In this document: in pieces, positions 54,701-62,307 of the stretch
Numbering within the stretch: position 1 is the first letter of the stretch
Layout: the number at the start of each line of letters is the position of its first letter
DNA from: Macrostomum hystrix
Lineage: Eukaryota > Platyhelminthes > Macrostomidae
Direction: 5' to 3'
Assembly (NCBI GenBank): GCA_950097015.1
Contig: CATNEN010000003.1
Coordinates: 11,127,501 to 11,191,500, forward strand
Length of the DNA: 64,000 nt
The notes under the pieces: generated by a model
Seen by the model: the letters and a program-made list of their open reading frames with translations, nothing else
Databases searched by the model: none
Told to the model about the DNA's origin: nothing
Program-made: the position numbers and the translations under genes

Positions 54701-57631
54701 GTGTCCAGGCTTGTACCCCAACCATCAGAGAAGCTGCCCACAGCGAACCAGCCGTCAAAGTTCATTCTCTTCCTGAGAACATCCTGCAAGACGTCAGCCA
54801 CAGCCATCTGCAAAGCGGCCCTGGATTCCACGAATCCCGACTCAGAGAGCTTAGAGTGCAGCTGCCGGCTCAGCTCTGCGTCGCTGGGTGCGGCTCTGAG
54901 CAGGGAAAAGTAGACAGCAGTCAGGCACTACTTATTACGAGTTTGTTTTTGCGTAAGATTTAGCTTTTTATGAATTTTATTAATGTTATCAAATACAACA
55001 GGGGTCGGCAAACTCCGGCCCGCGGGCCAGATGCGGCCCTCGAAGCTCCCAAATCCGGCCGGTTGCCCCTTCTGACATCTACAGTGTCCTATTTCATCTC
55101 TCTCGTGTCTAATCTCTCCCGTGTCTAATCTCTCCCGTGTCTAATCTCTCCCGTGTCTCATCTCTCCCGTGTCTCATCTCTCCCGTGTCTCATCTCTCCC
55201 GTGTCTGATCTCTCCCGTGTCTCATCTCTCCCGTGTCTCATATCTCCTGTTTCTCATCTCTCCCGTGTCTAATCTCTCCCGTGTCTAATCTCTCCCGTGT
55301 CTCATCTCTCCCGTGTCTCATCTCTCCCGTGTCTCATCTCTCCCGTGTCTCATCTCTCCCGTGTCTCATCTCTCCCGTGTCTCATCTCTCCCGTGTCTCA
55401 TCTCTCCCGTGTCTCATCTCTCCCGTGTCTCATCTCTCCCGTGTCTCATCTCTCCTGTGTCTTATCTCTCGCGTGTCTCATCTCTCCCGTGTCTCATATC
55501 TCCTGTTTCTCATCTCTCCCGTGTATAATCTCTCCCGTGTCTAATCTCTCCCGTGTCTCATCTCTCCCGTGTCTTATCTCTCCCGTGTCTTATCTCTCCC
55601 GTGTCTGATCTCTCCCGTGTCTCATCTCTCCCGTGTCTCATCTCTCCCGTGTCTAATCTCTCCCGTGTCTCATCTCTCCCGTGTCTCATCTCTCCTGTTT
55701 CTCATCTCTCCCGTGTCTAATCTCTCCCTGTCCTATCTCTCCCGTGTCTCATCTCTCCCGTGTCTAATCTCTCCCGTGTCTCATCTCTCCCGTGTCTCAT
55801 CTCTCCTCTATCTCATATTTATACAGCCAATGCGGCCCGCTGTCGTCTTTTAGGTTCTCTCTTTTGCCCGCCAGCAAATAAGTTTGCCTACCCCTGAAAT
55901 ACAATATTAATCTAGAGTGCGTACTTGGAAACTTGAAAACTTTGGGTACTTGGGTCGTATTTCAATGAAAAATCTTACTGAGTAGAGGGCAGTGTACATA
56001 CGAGCAATTTTTACGAGCAAAAAGTTTTTTAAAAACGGAAGCCCTTACCCATACAGGCTTTGACCCGAAATCACATTGGGGTCTCCCTTCAAAAGATCCA
56101 CGACGTGGTCATGACCACAGTTTTCTGCGATTCGCAGTGCAGGTTCAACCAAGCTTTGAAGACCTCGGAGCTGAACGACATTCATGAGTTTCTCCACAAC
56201 TCTGAAGTGGCCGTTCTGTGCCGCAATGTATAGAGGTGACTCGCCACTATTGAGTCGAAGATTGACGTCGGCTCGTGCTTTGATGAGTGCGTGTACCACT
56301 TCCATGTGGCCATTGCATGATGCAATGTAGAGGGGTGACTCGCCAGTATTTCTTTGAGTATTGACATCGGCTCGTGCTTTGATGAGTGAGTCGACCACCT
56401 CCTTATGGCCTTGCAGTGATGCAATGTAGAGAGGTGATACGCCAGTATTTCTTTGAAGATTGACGTCGGCTCGTGCTTTGATGAGTGAGTCCACCACCTC
56501 CTTATGGCCTTGCAGTGATGCAATGTAGAGAGGTGACTCGCCGGTATTTGTTCGAAGATTGACGTCGGCTCGTGCTTTGATGAGTGAGTCCACCACCTCC
56601 TTATGGCCTTGCAGTGATGCAATGTAGAGAGGTGAGAAGCCAGTATTTGTTCGAAGATTGACGTCGGCTCGTGCTTTGATGAGTGAGTCCACCACCTCCT
56701 TATGGCCTTGCAGTGATGCAATGTAGAGAGGTGAGAAGCCAGTATTTGTTCGAAGATTGACGTCGGCTCGTGCTTTGATGAGTGAGTCCACCACCTCCTT
56801 ATGGCCTTGCAGTGATGCAATGTAGAGAGGTGAGGAGCCAGTATTTCTTTGCAGATTGACGTCGGCTCGTGCTTTGATGAGTGAGCCCACCACCTCCTTA
56901 TGGCCATTTTGTGAGGCAATGTAGAGAGGTGAGCGGCCCTCGACTTCTTGAAGATTGACGTCGGCTCGTGCTTTGATGAGTGAGTCCACCACCTCCTTAC
57001 GGCCTGCCAGTGATGCAATGTAGAGAGGTGAGGAGCCTTGATTTTGTTGAAGATTGACGTCGGCTTGTGCTTTGATGAGTGAGTCCACTACCTCCTTATA
57101 GCCATATTGTGATGCAATGTAGAGAGGTGAGCAGCCATCGACTTCTTGTAGATTGACGTCGGCTTGTGCTTTGATGAGTGAGTCCACCACCTCCTTATGG
57201 CCATTTTGTGATGCAACGTAGAGAGGTGAGCAGCCAGTATTTGTTTGAAGATTGACGTCGGCTCGTGCTTTGATGAGTGATTTCACCAGTCGGTGGTGTC
57301 CATATTCTGATGCAATCAACAATGCTGTCGCCCCTCTCCAGTTCTGCTTGTCTACAACCGCATTGGCTCGGATGCGTCTCACCAGAATTTCATGTCTTCC
57401 GAATCGGCAAGCGAGCATTGCTGGAGTATAAAATGAGTCTTCATAGGCGATGAAGGCATCGAGGCTCCCGCCGCTGACAATGAATCGGTCAACCGGCTCC
57501 ACTCGGTCATCTCTGATGGCTGCCAGCAGCTCCTCGTCGGTGAGTTCTGCGTCTTCTTGCTGCTCTGAGGAATGAACTGAGTTCATCAGGTACACCAGGA
57601 CAGCCGTGAGTATTCTCAGCAAGGGAAACAT
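42737..57631 (-). CDS. Ankyrin-repeat/Mab-21 (cGAS-like) fusion protein, module A
   Basis: Exons 57631-56049, 54895-54546 and 44160-42737 join in phases 2 and 1 to 3357 nt (1118 aa). Exon 1 starts at the ATG at 57631 with a signal-like [21 protein letters not shown], then an acidic stretch and about 13 ankyrin repeats of 33 aa ([20 protein letters not shown]). The apparent stop at 56045 lies beyond a strong donor (ATGG/GTAAGG). Exon 2 carries the NTase motif [11 protein letters not shown] and the acidic pair in [10 protein letters not shown]. Exon 3 supplies the third Asp ([11 protein letters not shown]) and the Mab-21 helical part ([20 protein letters not shown]). Known cGAS-like receptors signal through cyclic dinucleotides; ankyrin repeats usually bind protein partners. 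An LINE, a Tc1-like remnant and a truncated exon copy lie in the second intron, a hAT-like element in the first. Splicing is inferred; ankyrin and Mab-21 could be separate genes, but the phase match argues against it. Confidence 0.75.
44161..44651. other. Intronic spacer
   Basis: AT-rich sequence between the C-terminal exon of module A (acceptor AACTTCAG at 44161-44168) and the Tc1-like element. Nothing else recognised. Confidence 0.4.
44652..45335 (+). mobile_element. Tc1/mariner-type deletion derivative
   Basis: Inverted repeats of about 80 bp (AAAACCGCCACCCTAGAGCG at the left end, its complement at the right), both running inwards through CAACTCACT to the words TGTGCACCTGA, are flanked by TA on each side (44650-44651 and 45336-45337). 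The 0.68 kb element keeps only an N-terminal transposase fragment, so it could move only with help. Confidence 0.8.
44901..45125 (+). pseudogene. Tc1-like transposase, N-terminal fragment
   Basis: 74 codons beginning [20 protein letters not shown], a helix-turn-helix of the Tc1 type (GxSxREIARxLGRSPSTI), with [16 protein letters not shown] corresponding to the GRP-like linker region and the start of a second helix-turn-helix. The DDE catalytic domain is absent. The preceding bases read TTTAGGCCGGA; the family's usual N-terminal residues may begin slightly upstream. Confidence 0.7.
46054..48843 (-). CDS. LINE ORF2: endonuclease and reverse transcriptase
   Basis: About 929 aa if started at the ATG at 48843, 68 bp after the ORF1 stop; the frame is open upstream to 49056 and overlaps ORF1. 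The APE-type endonuclease comes first: [24 protein letters not shown] and DSDHLPIIL. The reverse transcriptase follows: [62 protein letters not shown], and the active site [11 protein letters not shown]; then a thumb region with [13 protein letters not shown]2 nicks the target and copies the RNA by target-primed reverse transcription. Domain order, FADD and the lack of RNase H fit the Jockey group. No stop or frameshift interrupts it. Confidence 0.95.
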   Translation of the reverse strand: MHLNCRGFHPKSRELTQWVISQEIDIALFSETILKSSHTVQIPGYSIIRYDTPHVRRGLLLAHSPRVKLTNVRLHYDNVNHEAISCTVSLSDNSHGADFNLALVYRSPAPYHLNLNLLKSLVSRRRSVLLGDLNARHRFLGGDSSNNRAGHELYDWLSEGLASPTILNQVGQFTRIATKNGVTSRNVLDLGLATEDFLPFVQDFAVGPDLDSDHLPIILTLNIQSAKWAGPAKPKNFSKTDWDQFRLKISEALLPDQPTRLSSAQQIDAEVELITKAIHTVIESTVPDCGGRNALPKHILELIRERRRLRRLFNSTRDENFKRLANQMANRIKREITSFQSGKLTKLCENVVENSKNSKVKNFWHDTRKLMGKFKPSSIPTLTSGQTSAHTDLEKANLLAATLDSKMRPVPSTCEQLKQEVAEVAKFIAFYPIPADINGIATHPLEAAFTVADTVWELEHLKPDGAPGLDKIPNRVLKLGLEGVAITRITKLFNACFSQGIFPSAWKKAVVTMIPKPDKPPDNPNSYRPISLTSCLGKVFEKLIAKRLSKYLEDKNILGDDQCAYRKVHSTYDNLCRLVQDMMVAKCKAKRAAAVFLDVEAAFDSAWHDMLRSRMLNAGFPSMLTRILSDYLRNRYIQVRVNNSLSELIRILAGVPQEGILSPLLYLLYVSTMPIPENPNVKRSQFADDMAIWASADTFAGLRTCLQSYLRQVWEWCGKQGIRLNADKSKAIAFNYKPTARADLRPKLQLGQTEVPYCQEVKFLGVLLDANLCLNKHVDNMANTCRAIVMSLCRIAKITKLSSVTLKMLYRAYGESALTYGAPILTLICVTNQIKLQKIQNLALRICYGVPSYLSTEYLHKLAGMPMLSARVKQLGVAWLLKMRAARLHGFHIEPELPRAPGRVPILNVLWATLRRGQINRQNRLQIQG
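48911..51607 (-). CDS. LINE ORF1 with an AlkB-like dioxygenase domain and zinc knuckles
   Basis: 898 aa from the ATG at 51607 (a GTG at 51679 is in frame but ignored). Order: an Ala/Pro/Glu-rich disordered leader to about residue 150; an AlkB-type 2-oxoglutarate/Fe(II) dioxygenase at about 150-340; a Gly-Arg-rich linker with RGG-type repeats at about 380-430; an Ala-rich stretch; a PRE_C2HC-like fold ([20 protein letters not shown]) at about 590-660; three CCHC knuckles from about 660 ([42 protein letters not shown]); and a Gln-run C-terminal tail. In the AlkB part, [20 protein letters not shown] gives the HxD iron ligands (His268, Asp270), HQVPA the distal His (about 325), and GVRISLTFR the oxoglutarate-binding Arg motif; SFGAERTF and GSLILMGG also match. 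ORF1 normally coats the element's RNA; AlkB enzymes remove methyl groups from nucleic-acid bases. Confidence 0.88.
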   Translation of the reverse strand: MAANRATTSKKHDGRPSLEHRYGRTEDASRKLQPKVATALMSTPTPASETSEPANSAQDRGSFSPPEGRLVIVEDEPPAVTAAPATADSNETADRMSVDEAEAAETAAQQTEAAAAPAPAPTASESAAIAQTTIPKPTAAQSDADISQIVFPDEPDFSECQQTTYAGDCTIVYAPYFLGEVADQIYQRLMADVLPLAFRHRPHEQRRVFWIGPAYTYSGVELKENQTWHPVIEDIRDFLYDDAGLEVPKFNSVLVNFYTEPEDRIPWHADDEEELGDKPTIATVSFGAERTFMLRRRDGNVTHRFQTLPGSLILMGGNCQKRLQHQVPAVRTQTGVRISLTFRVTKPELRRKRAATDDPTYSQPLDCGPFGDRQGNPGQPQDQQAERGGGGQRGARGQRGGGGQQRGSRGGGGGRQRGTRGGGGGRGAAAGAAAASATAVTGSSAASAAAAAAAASTTQAATARPYAQVASARAPLRRPQAAIPPVVFEVHRNAAGKLVAFITWLQANFAGDARAVNTAEMANQPAYLVFPATERDYNVFLGGALRQDSLLGHRVERRPARSRPLDNRTGADRVRQQPLLTFVALDVPFSFTEAEFASMLRESLKLDITSVHRIRARASGQATRYMRIFTKSRATFDQCLREGICTDFLKFSCEESRTDEPVRALQCQRCQQFGHRAAQCQVELRCRICGGSHAWKDCQHEGPATCSNCGGQHRTTSRACTVAQEEHAKATKAAAEAKAAAARAAEAAATDAPPASSAPADVSDASDSGWLMRQGRRNVPVNAAIRPLFISNDDARSRPAAETVSARCTSANEAAPSLDAGSEPQQQQQTDLKQMVSMLLPLITRSLTQVIVRALSRPPGELLTVESTSKMVEDIVRAVLQDVSGMASTATVVVGPGS
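51957..52211. other. Intronic spacer
   Basis: AT-rich sequence just upstream of the LINE in its own direction; GTCTTTAGTAAG at about 51962 is a further near-copy of the duplicated target words. Confidence 0.35.
52212..52522 (-). repeat. Dispersed repeat, copy 2 (reverse orientation)
   Basis: The longest copy of the family at 25533-25775. It starts ATGGCACATCATTTGGTGAC, a word shared with 63112-63131, and runs through GGGCGTAAATTGCACGACAAG and GGCCTCGCCGCGGAA to GCGAGAGGCAAACGCGTTAA, which complements copy 1's start. Confidence 0.8.
52523..53698. other. Intronic spacer
   Basis: No gene recognised. GGGTTCGAATTC at about 53586-53597 matches a tRNA B box, but no clover-leaf or clear A box could be built around it, so it may be a SINE fragment. 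Confidence 0.35.
53699..53915 (-). pseudogene. Truncated copy of the Mab-21 NTase exon
   Basis: Reads [19 protein letters not shown], then [14 protein letters not shown], then [13 protein letters not shown] up to the conserved donor (TTTG/GTGAGA). The first third of the exon and its acceptor are missing: homology to 54546-54895 stops abruptly at about 53915. It has an insertion (QLRNGSGEE) relative to modules A and B. Without an acceptor at its edge it is unlikely to be spliced in. Confidence 0.75.
54999..55896 (+). mobile_element. hAT-type non-autonomous element filled with a minisatellite
   Basis: Ends CAGGGGTCGGCAAACT and AGTTTGCCTACCCCTG are inverted repeats typical of the hAT superfamily, flanked by the 8-bp direct repeat AAATACAA (54991-54998 and 55897-55904). 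Subterminal GCGGCCC words (TGCGGCCCTCG and TGCGGCCCGCT) lie on both sides. The 0.9 kb interior consists almost wholly of a 16-bp minisatellite and encodes no transposase. It lies in the first intron of the ankyrin-Mab-21 gene. Confidence 0.9.
55084..55810 (+). repeat. 16-bp minisatellite inside the hAT-type element
   Basis: About 45 units of CTCTCCCGTGTCTCAT. This is the reverse complement of the ATGAGACACGGGAGAG variants in the array at 30110-31800. The ORFs over it are artefacts. Confidence 0.95.
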
Positions 57632-58137
57632 TTTGCAGGTGTCTGCTTCTGGGCTGGGAAAGTGGCAGATGAGCTCGAGTAGTGATCTCAGCCTTTGGCT
57701 TGAGACTTTGCTTTTGCTATCCGCTGCAGCCAACCACAAGCGTTCTTTGCTGCTGGAGTCTCATTGGCTGCTGAGCTGTTCCGAGTGAGCGGCTTGCATG
57801 TACTTGCTACGGAAAATTGTAGACAAACTTAATGCTAGTGGGCTAAGTTAGATTGTTAGTTAATCTTGTATTGGATGAGAAAGATTGAAGCGAGTTGTAG
57901 AGAGAAAATCATTTCGTATTTGTTTACGCATTCTTGGCATTGTAAGGTATTGTTATGTATTCTTGGTATTGAAAGGTATTGATATGTATTGTTGGTATTG
58001 TAAGGTTTCTGTTTCTGAGCCACCAAAATGCTTAAGCTGTCTAAGCTTTTTGGTTTTATTAGTATCGACAAAGCGTCACTTTTGCTTTCACTTTTCCCGG
58101 AATTTTTATCACAGTTTTTCAATACAGCTATGAAATT
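57632..58137. other. Upstream flank of the ankyrin-Mab-21 gene
   Basis: Should contain the 5' UTR and promoter. The ankyrin frame stays open upstream to 57739 without an ATG. GGTATTGATATGTATTGTTG-type imperfect repeats occur near 57940-58010. No TATA box in a convincing position was identified. Confidence 0.4.
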
Positions 58138-58540
58138 TTAGACTAGTTGTTGAATTTGTTGTTGAGTGTCGTTGTGCAGATTCTGGAACACGGCGTTATT
58201 GGCCTTTTGCTGTCCAGTGAGCAAGTGCTGCAGTTGTTGATTTTGCTGGCCGGCTAGACCTTCAAGTATGGTGCGAAGAGCTTCGGCGTCCATCAAAATT
58301 TGTTGTTGCGCAGGCTGAGTATGCACGGTATCTTCCAGATCAGATGCAATAGGAGCAGACACGAAGTCTTTCGTAGGTGAGTCAGTAGGAGCGGAACTTC
58401 TAAATGGCGTAGGAGTGGTTGAATCGTCGAACAGCGTTCGTTGCTGTCTGGATTCCAGCCGGTCATTATCCGTAGCACTAGTATTAGCTTGATGCTTCCA
58501 GAACGAAGGAGCAAGTACGCAAGATCTGTTTCAACGGGGT
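58138..58540 (-). pseudogene. Retroelement gag-like fragment
   Basis: An open frame of about 130 codons without a clear ATG begins NRSCVLAPSFWKHQANTSAT and ends with a Gln-rich helix (LAGQQNQQLQHLLTGQQ) at a stop. The Ser/Thr/Pro-rich leader and Gln-rich coiled region resemble the N-terminus of LTR-element gag proteins, but no capsid motif or zinc knuckle follows. It could equally be the end of an unknown cellular gene. Confidence 0.3.
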
Positions 58541-59930
58541 GTCTGATTTTCGAACAAAAGTGAGTAACTGATACAATGAGAGAATAACTGGGCGAACTAT
58601 GGCATCAGGTACGTGTATCAACGGTCATTGGTAATCGTTTGAAGTTTAAAAATGTATTAACCAGGTTTCAATCAGTTTGTTACAATTTGTTACAAGTTGA
58701 GTTTTAGTGTGAGACTGATTAGTAGTCGCGTTATTGTTCATAAAGGTAAACGAGAGATTCAAGGCGAAGAGGCACTGTTAACGGTGAAACGATAAGCTCA
58801 AAAGAATCACAAAGGTGTAAAAGCTACTGAAAAAGGTGCATTAGCAGCGTGGCGTCTCGAAATGGTGCGCACGATGGCTTCCAGGGTGGCACTTTTCATA
58901 GCCCAGAAGTGGTTACAAAGAGGAGGAAAAGTTACTGGGTAGTGCATCAGTAACGTGGCAAAGCAAGTTGATTTTTTCGGGTAGCACATTAGCATGACAC
59001 AATGGTGAGCTGCAGACTTTAAAAGCTACTGAGACAGCGTAGCAGTAGCGTGAAGTCGCTCAAAAGCCAAGCTCGTGACTGGTAAAGCTACCACAAAGGC
59101 AGCCTGCCGAAAAAGGAAGGCGACAGCTTGTTGTAACAAGATTTTATCTCTTAACTACACTACATGTCTCTCTCTACGTACGTCGTTGAAAGAAGTGGGA
59201 AAGTCAAAGACACGGCTGAATTTACAGTTGATAGAACAAAGAGGAAGAGGCGGAGAGATAAGAGAAAAGAAGTGGAGGGTCATTGTTTATGTAGACGCCA
59301 AGCTGAAGGGTATGGCCGGGGTGGGCGAACAGTTGGCGAGGGGTGGCTGGGGAGCGGTCGTCAAGGTGAAAGAATAAACCGAAACAGCTAGAGTGGGGAG
59401 ATTGTAGTAGAATGCAGGTAGAAGATTGAGATGGCTGAGAAGCGGTTGTCAAGGCAACAGGCGTACACAGAAGAGCGTAAAACAGGATGGAGGGGTCCTA
59501 GGCGCCCAAGGACAATAGCCCTGAGCTTGGGTTGGAAGGGGGAGAGTGCCCGCACGTGTGGGCGAAATTCCTTCAACTCCCCATCCTCCCCACCCAGAGA
59601 GGATGCAACCGGGTGGTAGTGCCTCAAAAAAGAGCTGGCGTGACAACTAAAACCGAGATGGAGCTACAGCAGGGCAGCCATCCCGCTGGATGAGGATCCA
59701 GGTTTTAAAAGCAGAAGAACAAACTCATAGAAGCTGAATAATTGATGCCGCATAGTTCATCGATGCGAAGGTTTCCCGTGAATGCAAATTGAAACAGCAG
59801 TTGCAATTAGAAATAGCGATTTTCGCATAGTGTTCAGGTCGATGCCTCCCTTGGGCTTCTGTTGACACGGGGGCTGGGGTGCGGTAGCAGTAGTGTAACC
59901 CACACAGGAGATCTAGAATGATTGATGGGT
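58541..59930. other. Unidentified mixed-composition region
   Basis: Words such as AAAAGCTACTGA and GTAGCGTG recur between 58820 and 59060, and a GC-richer part (59290-59700) carries overlapping ORFs without domains. It may be the LTR or untranslated part of the element that left the gag-like fragment, but no paired LTR was found. Confidence 0.35.
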
Positions 59931-60020
59931 TTTATTTTACATTGTACAAATCGTCAGTCAGGGCAGTTGTACACACCTGTGTGAGCGTGGTGCCTTCGTA
60001 CGGTATCTGTGTACTGGTGT
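59931..60020 (+). repeat. Dispersed repeat, copy 3 (partial)
   Basis: Shares TGTACAAATCGTCAGTCAGG and GTTGTACACACCTGT with copy 1. About 0.9-1.0 kb downstream of copies 1 and 3 alike stands GTGCTGGTCGCACTAA followed by CTTTTAGTGATGGTTAGGCT (26584-26640 and 60934-60980), so both seem to be parts of one larger element. Confidence 0.7.
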
Positions 60021-61138
60021 GCCAAGGATGATATATAACTAATGTAATAGGGTTATTTAGATTTATATTAACTAAGATCTCACCAGCACCAAAGTTGTTC
60101 TAGGGCTTACTTCTTAGTAACTTAATAATTCCGCTAATGCCACCAAAGTTGTAACAGCTCAGGATCCCACCGCTGTTACCAAAGTTGTTCTAGGCCCGTA
60201 CATTATTAATAACTATTATCTTATCGCTGACACCAAAGTTGTTGCAGGGCTATCCTATCAATAGATAAGAATCCTATCAATAGATAAGATCTCACTGCTG
60301 TTATTACAGTCTAATATGTATTTCCTTATGCTTTAGACTAGCGGTCCTAGAATGGGCCGTTTAACTATTGAATTCCCGCGATGTTATTCTTCTCGCGAGC
60401 TTCAATACTCTAATGGTAGCGTTTACTTTACACGATCTGGTAACGTCTAGATTGCACGAGCGGTACCGATCGAGCGGTAACACGATTTAGGCAACTGAAT
60501 ATGTTTTCCAGTCAAATTAGGCGTCCCCGAGATTAGAGTTTAGTACAGTTCTTAGTATGAATGATTCTTAGTTTAATTCGTAGTACAAGTCTGAGTATTA
60601 ATCTTAGCATTCTCCTCCTTTAAAGAAATAAATAACACAATGCATTCCTTTACAAGGCACTCCTTTTTTATATCTGAACACATGCACTTCTTGATTCTTA
60701 ACTCTTTCTCAATTCAGTGACTTTAACTCCAAATAAGCAAGATGCGAGCGAGGACGCAGATGTGAAAGTTATTTTTTGCTCTGCTAGGTGTCGGTTATTT
60801 ATACTGGTAAGAAACACGCTTTGTTAAAAATGTCTAATTTTACAGAATATTGCACATACGGTAAGTATTAAAACAACGCATTCATACAGTAGAACATTCT
60901 CAGTATTATGACAAAAACGGCACCTAAAAGTGCTGGTCGCACTAAGCATGCTACTTTTAGTGATGGTTAGGCTACAATCGAAAAAATATTTTAAATCATT
61001 TAAATCATAAATCATTTCATTCGGAAATTTAGAGTAGTCAATTAGTCTAATGATTCGAGACATTGCACATGTAGAATGTTGCTACAGCACTCGAGACATT
61101 TTCGGTTGTATTTATCCCCCACTTGTCCCGGTCAAATA
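60021..61138. other. Region with degenerate 60-bp repeats
   Basis: CACCAAAGTTGTTCTAGG and near copies recur at about 60085, 60145, 60175 and 60230, each followed by AT-rich sequence. No gene recognised up to 61138. Confidence 0.4.
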
Positions 61139-61250
61139 AGTCTATGGTCTATAGTGTTGAAGCATTTATTTGTCCGGGACGAAGAAATATTTATTCGTCC
61201 CGGACGAGGAAACGATTTATTTGGAACCGTTTCGATCAGAACCATAGACT
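61139..61250. repeat. Nested palindrome
   Basis: Outer arms AGTCTATGGT (61139-61148) and ACCATAGACT (61241-61250) enclose an inner perfect 12-bp stem, GTCCGGGACGAA (61172-61183) with TTCGTCCCGGAC (61194-61205). Confidence 0.85.
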
Positions 61251-61310
61251 GTTGAGCTATATATAGTTCTTTTTTTCCACAAGACCGAGCCAAGTTGGGG
61301 AAAAATACTA

Positions 61311-61443
61311 TCTCCCCCGTTCATTCATTTGTCTATGGCCAGAACGACTTCAAACTCGTTTCTCTGGCCTCGGCTGCGCCTCGGCCGTGAAACAAGTTCT
61401 CAGTCGTTCTGACGGCCACAGATAAATGAATAAACGGGAGAGA
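61311..61443. repeat. Foldback element with about 48-bp arms
   Basis: Arms starting CCCGTTCATTCATTTGTCTA and ending TGAATAAACGGG pair with few mismatches around a GC-rich loop (TCTGGCCTCGGCTGCGCCTC). Ends TCTCCC and GGGAGA complement each other. Probably a small MITE. Confidence 0.8.
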
Positions 61444-62194
61444 TTATATACTTCTTCTCTCGTCTCTACTTTCTGGCCAAACCTAAATTTCACTTATCCC
61501 TCTTATAGTCCATGCGTGCGGTAAATTCCAATCTATCTATGTCTATGGCTAAAACCAGAAGAATGCTTTGCCCATAAATCAATAAATCTACGCACTCGAA
61601 CCCTAGAGATAAATCTACCATTGTTTCATAGTGAGAGTGAGGGACACAGAATATTTTCATAACATTCTCAGTATATATATTGATTTACGGTTATGGTAGC
61701 GATTTAATTTATGATAGCGAGCGGTTATGAAACTTTTTTGAAAAAGCAACACAATGTTAAACAAGTAGCGAACGTGTGCATTTTGTAGGCATTTCTCATT
61801 TTGGAAAATTTCGAGTTCCTTTCGGAAATCGAAAATCGACTGCTTGTATTCTCTTCTTAAGAACAGTCTTCTCAAGTAACTACTGAAAAGAAGGGCCGCT
61901 TTTTTATTTAATAATTAAGTGAAAAGGAGAAAATTCAATGTAATTAAAAAAGTTTTTTTAAATTAAATGTGAAAATTATGTTGCATTTAGAAGGATTGTA
62001 GCTGAAAATCTGATTAAAAATTACCTATAAAATGCTTAAAAATGTACTTTTAGCCAGCTTTTGAACAGCCAAGATTTCTATAATTTATAATCTCCCAGTT
62101 TCTTATAAAATTTATAGAACGTCATTTGTACTAGTTGTATCAGAAGACGCACAGTCAATATGGCACAGCCTCAGCTATTGATCTACGCTTCCAA
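61444..62194. other. AT-rich spacer
   Basis: No gene recognised; a 72-codon ORF at 61657-61875 lacks features. Confidence 0.35.
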
Positions 62195-62285
62195 AATTTG
62201 TACGGCTGTTCAGTCCGTGGACTTTAAGGATTTCTACCCCAGCTAGTGCTGGGACCAATTTTACAGCTGGGTAAACTATCGTTAT
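62195..62285 (-). mobile_element. SINE-like fragment, partial copy
   Basis: Shares CTGTTCAGTCC-TGGACT, CCCAGCTA-TGCTGG and ACAGCTGGGTAAACT with the fuller copy at 63725-63910; the tRNA-like part is missing. Located directly 3' of the CD109-like paralogue. A scrap of the same body (GGTTCAGTCCATGGACTGG) occurs at about 54056. Confidence 0.6.
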
Positions 62286-62307
62286 CACAACTCCCAAACC
62301 ACAAGAG

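Noticed and set aside
56045-56050. TAA stop at the end of the ankyrin frame as the real C-terminus
   Set aside because: It lies one base inside a strong donor (ATGG/GTAAGG), and the phase matches the next NTase exon exactly. I keep the stop reading as the main alternative.
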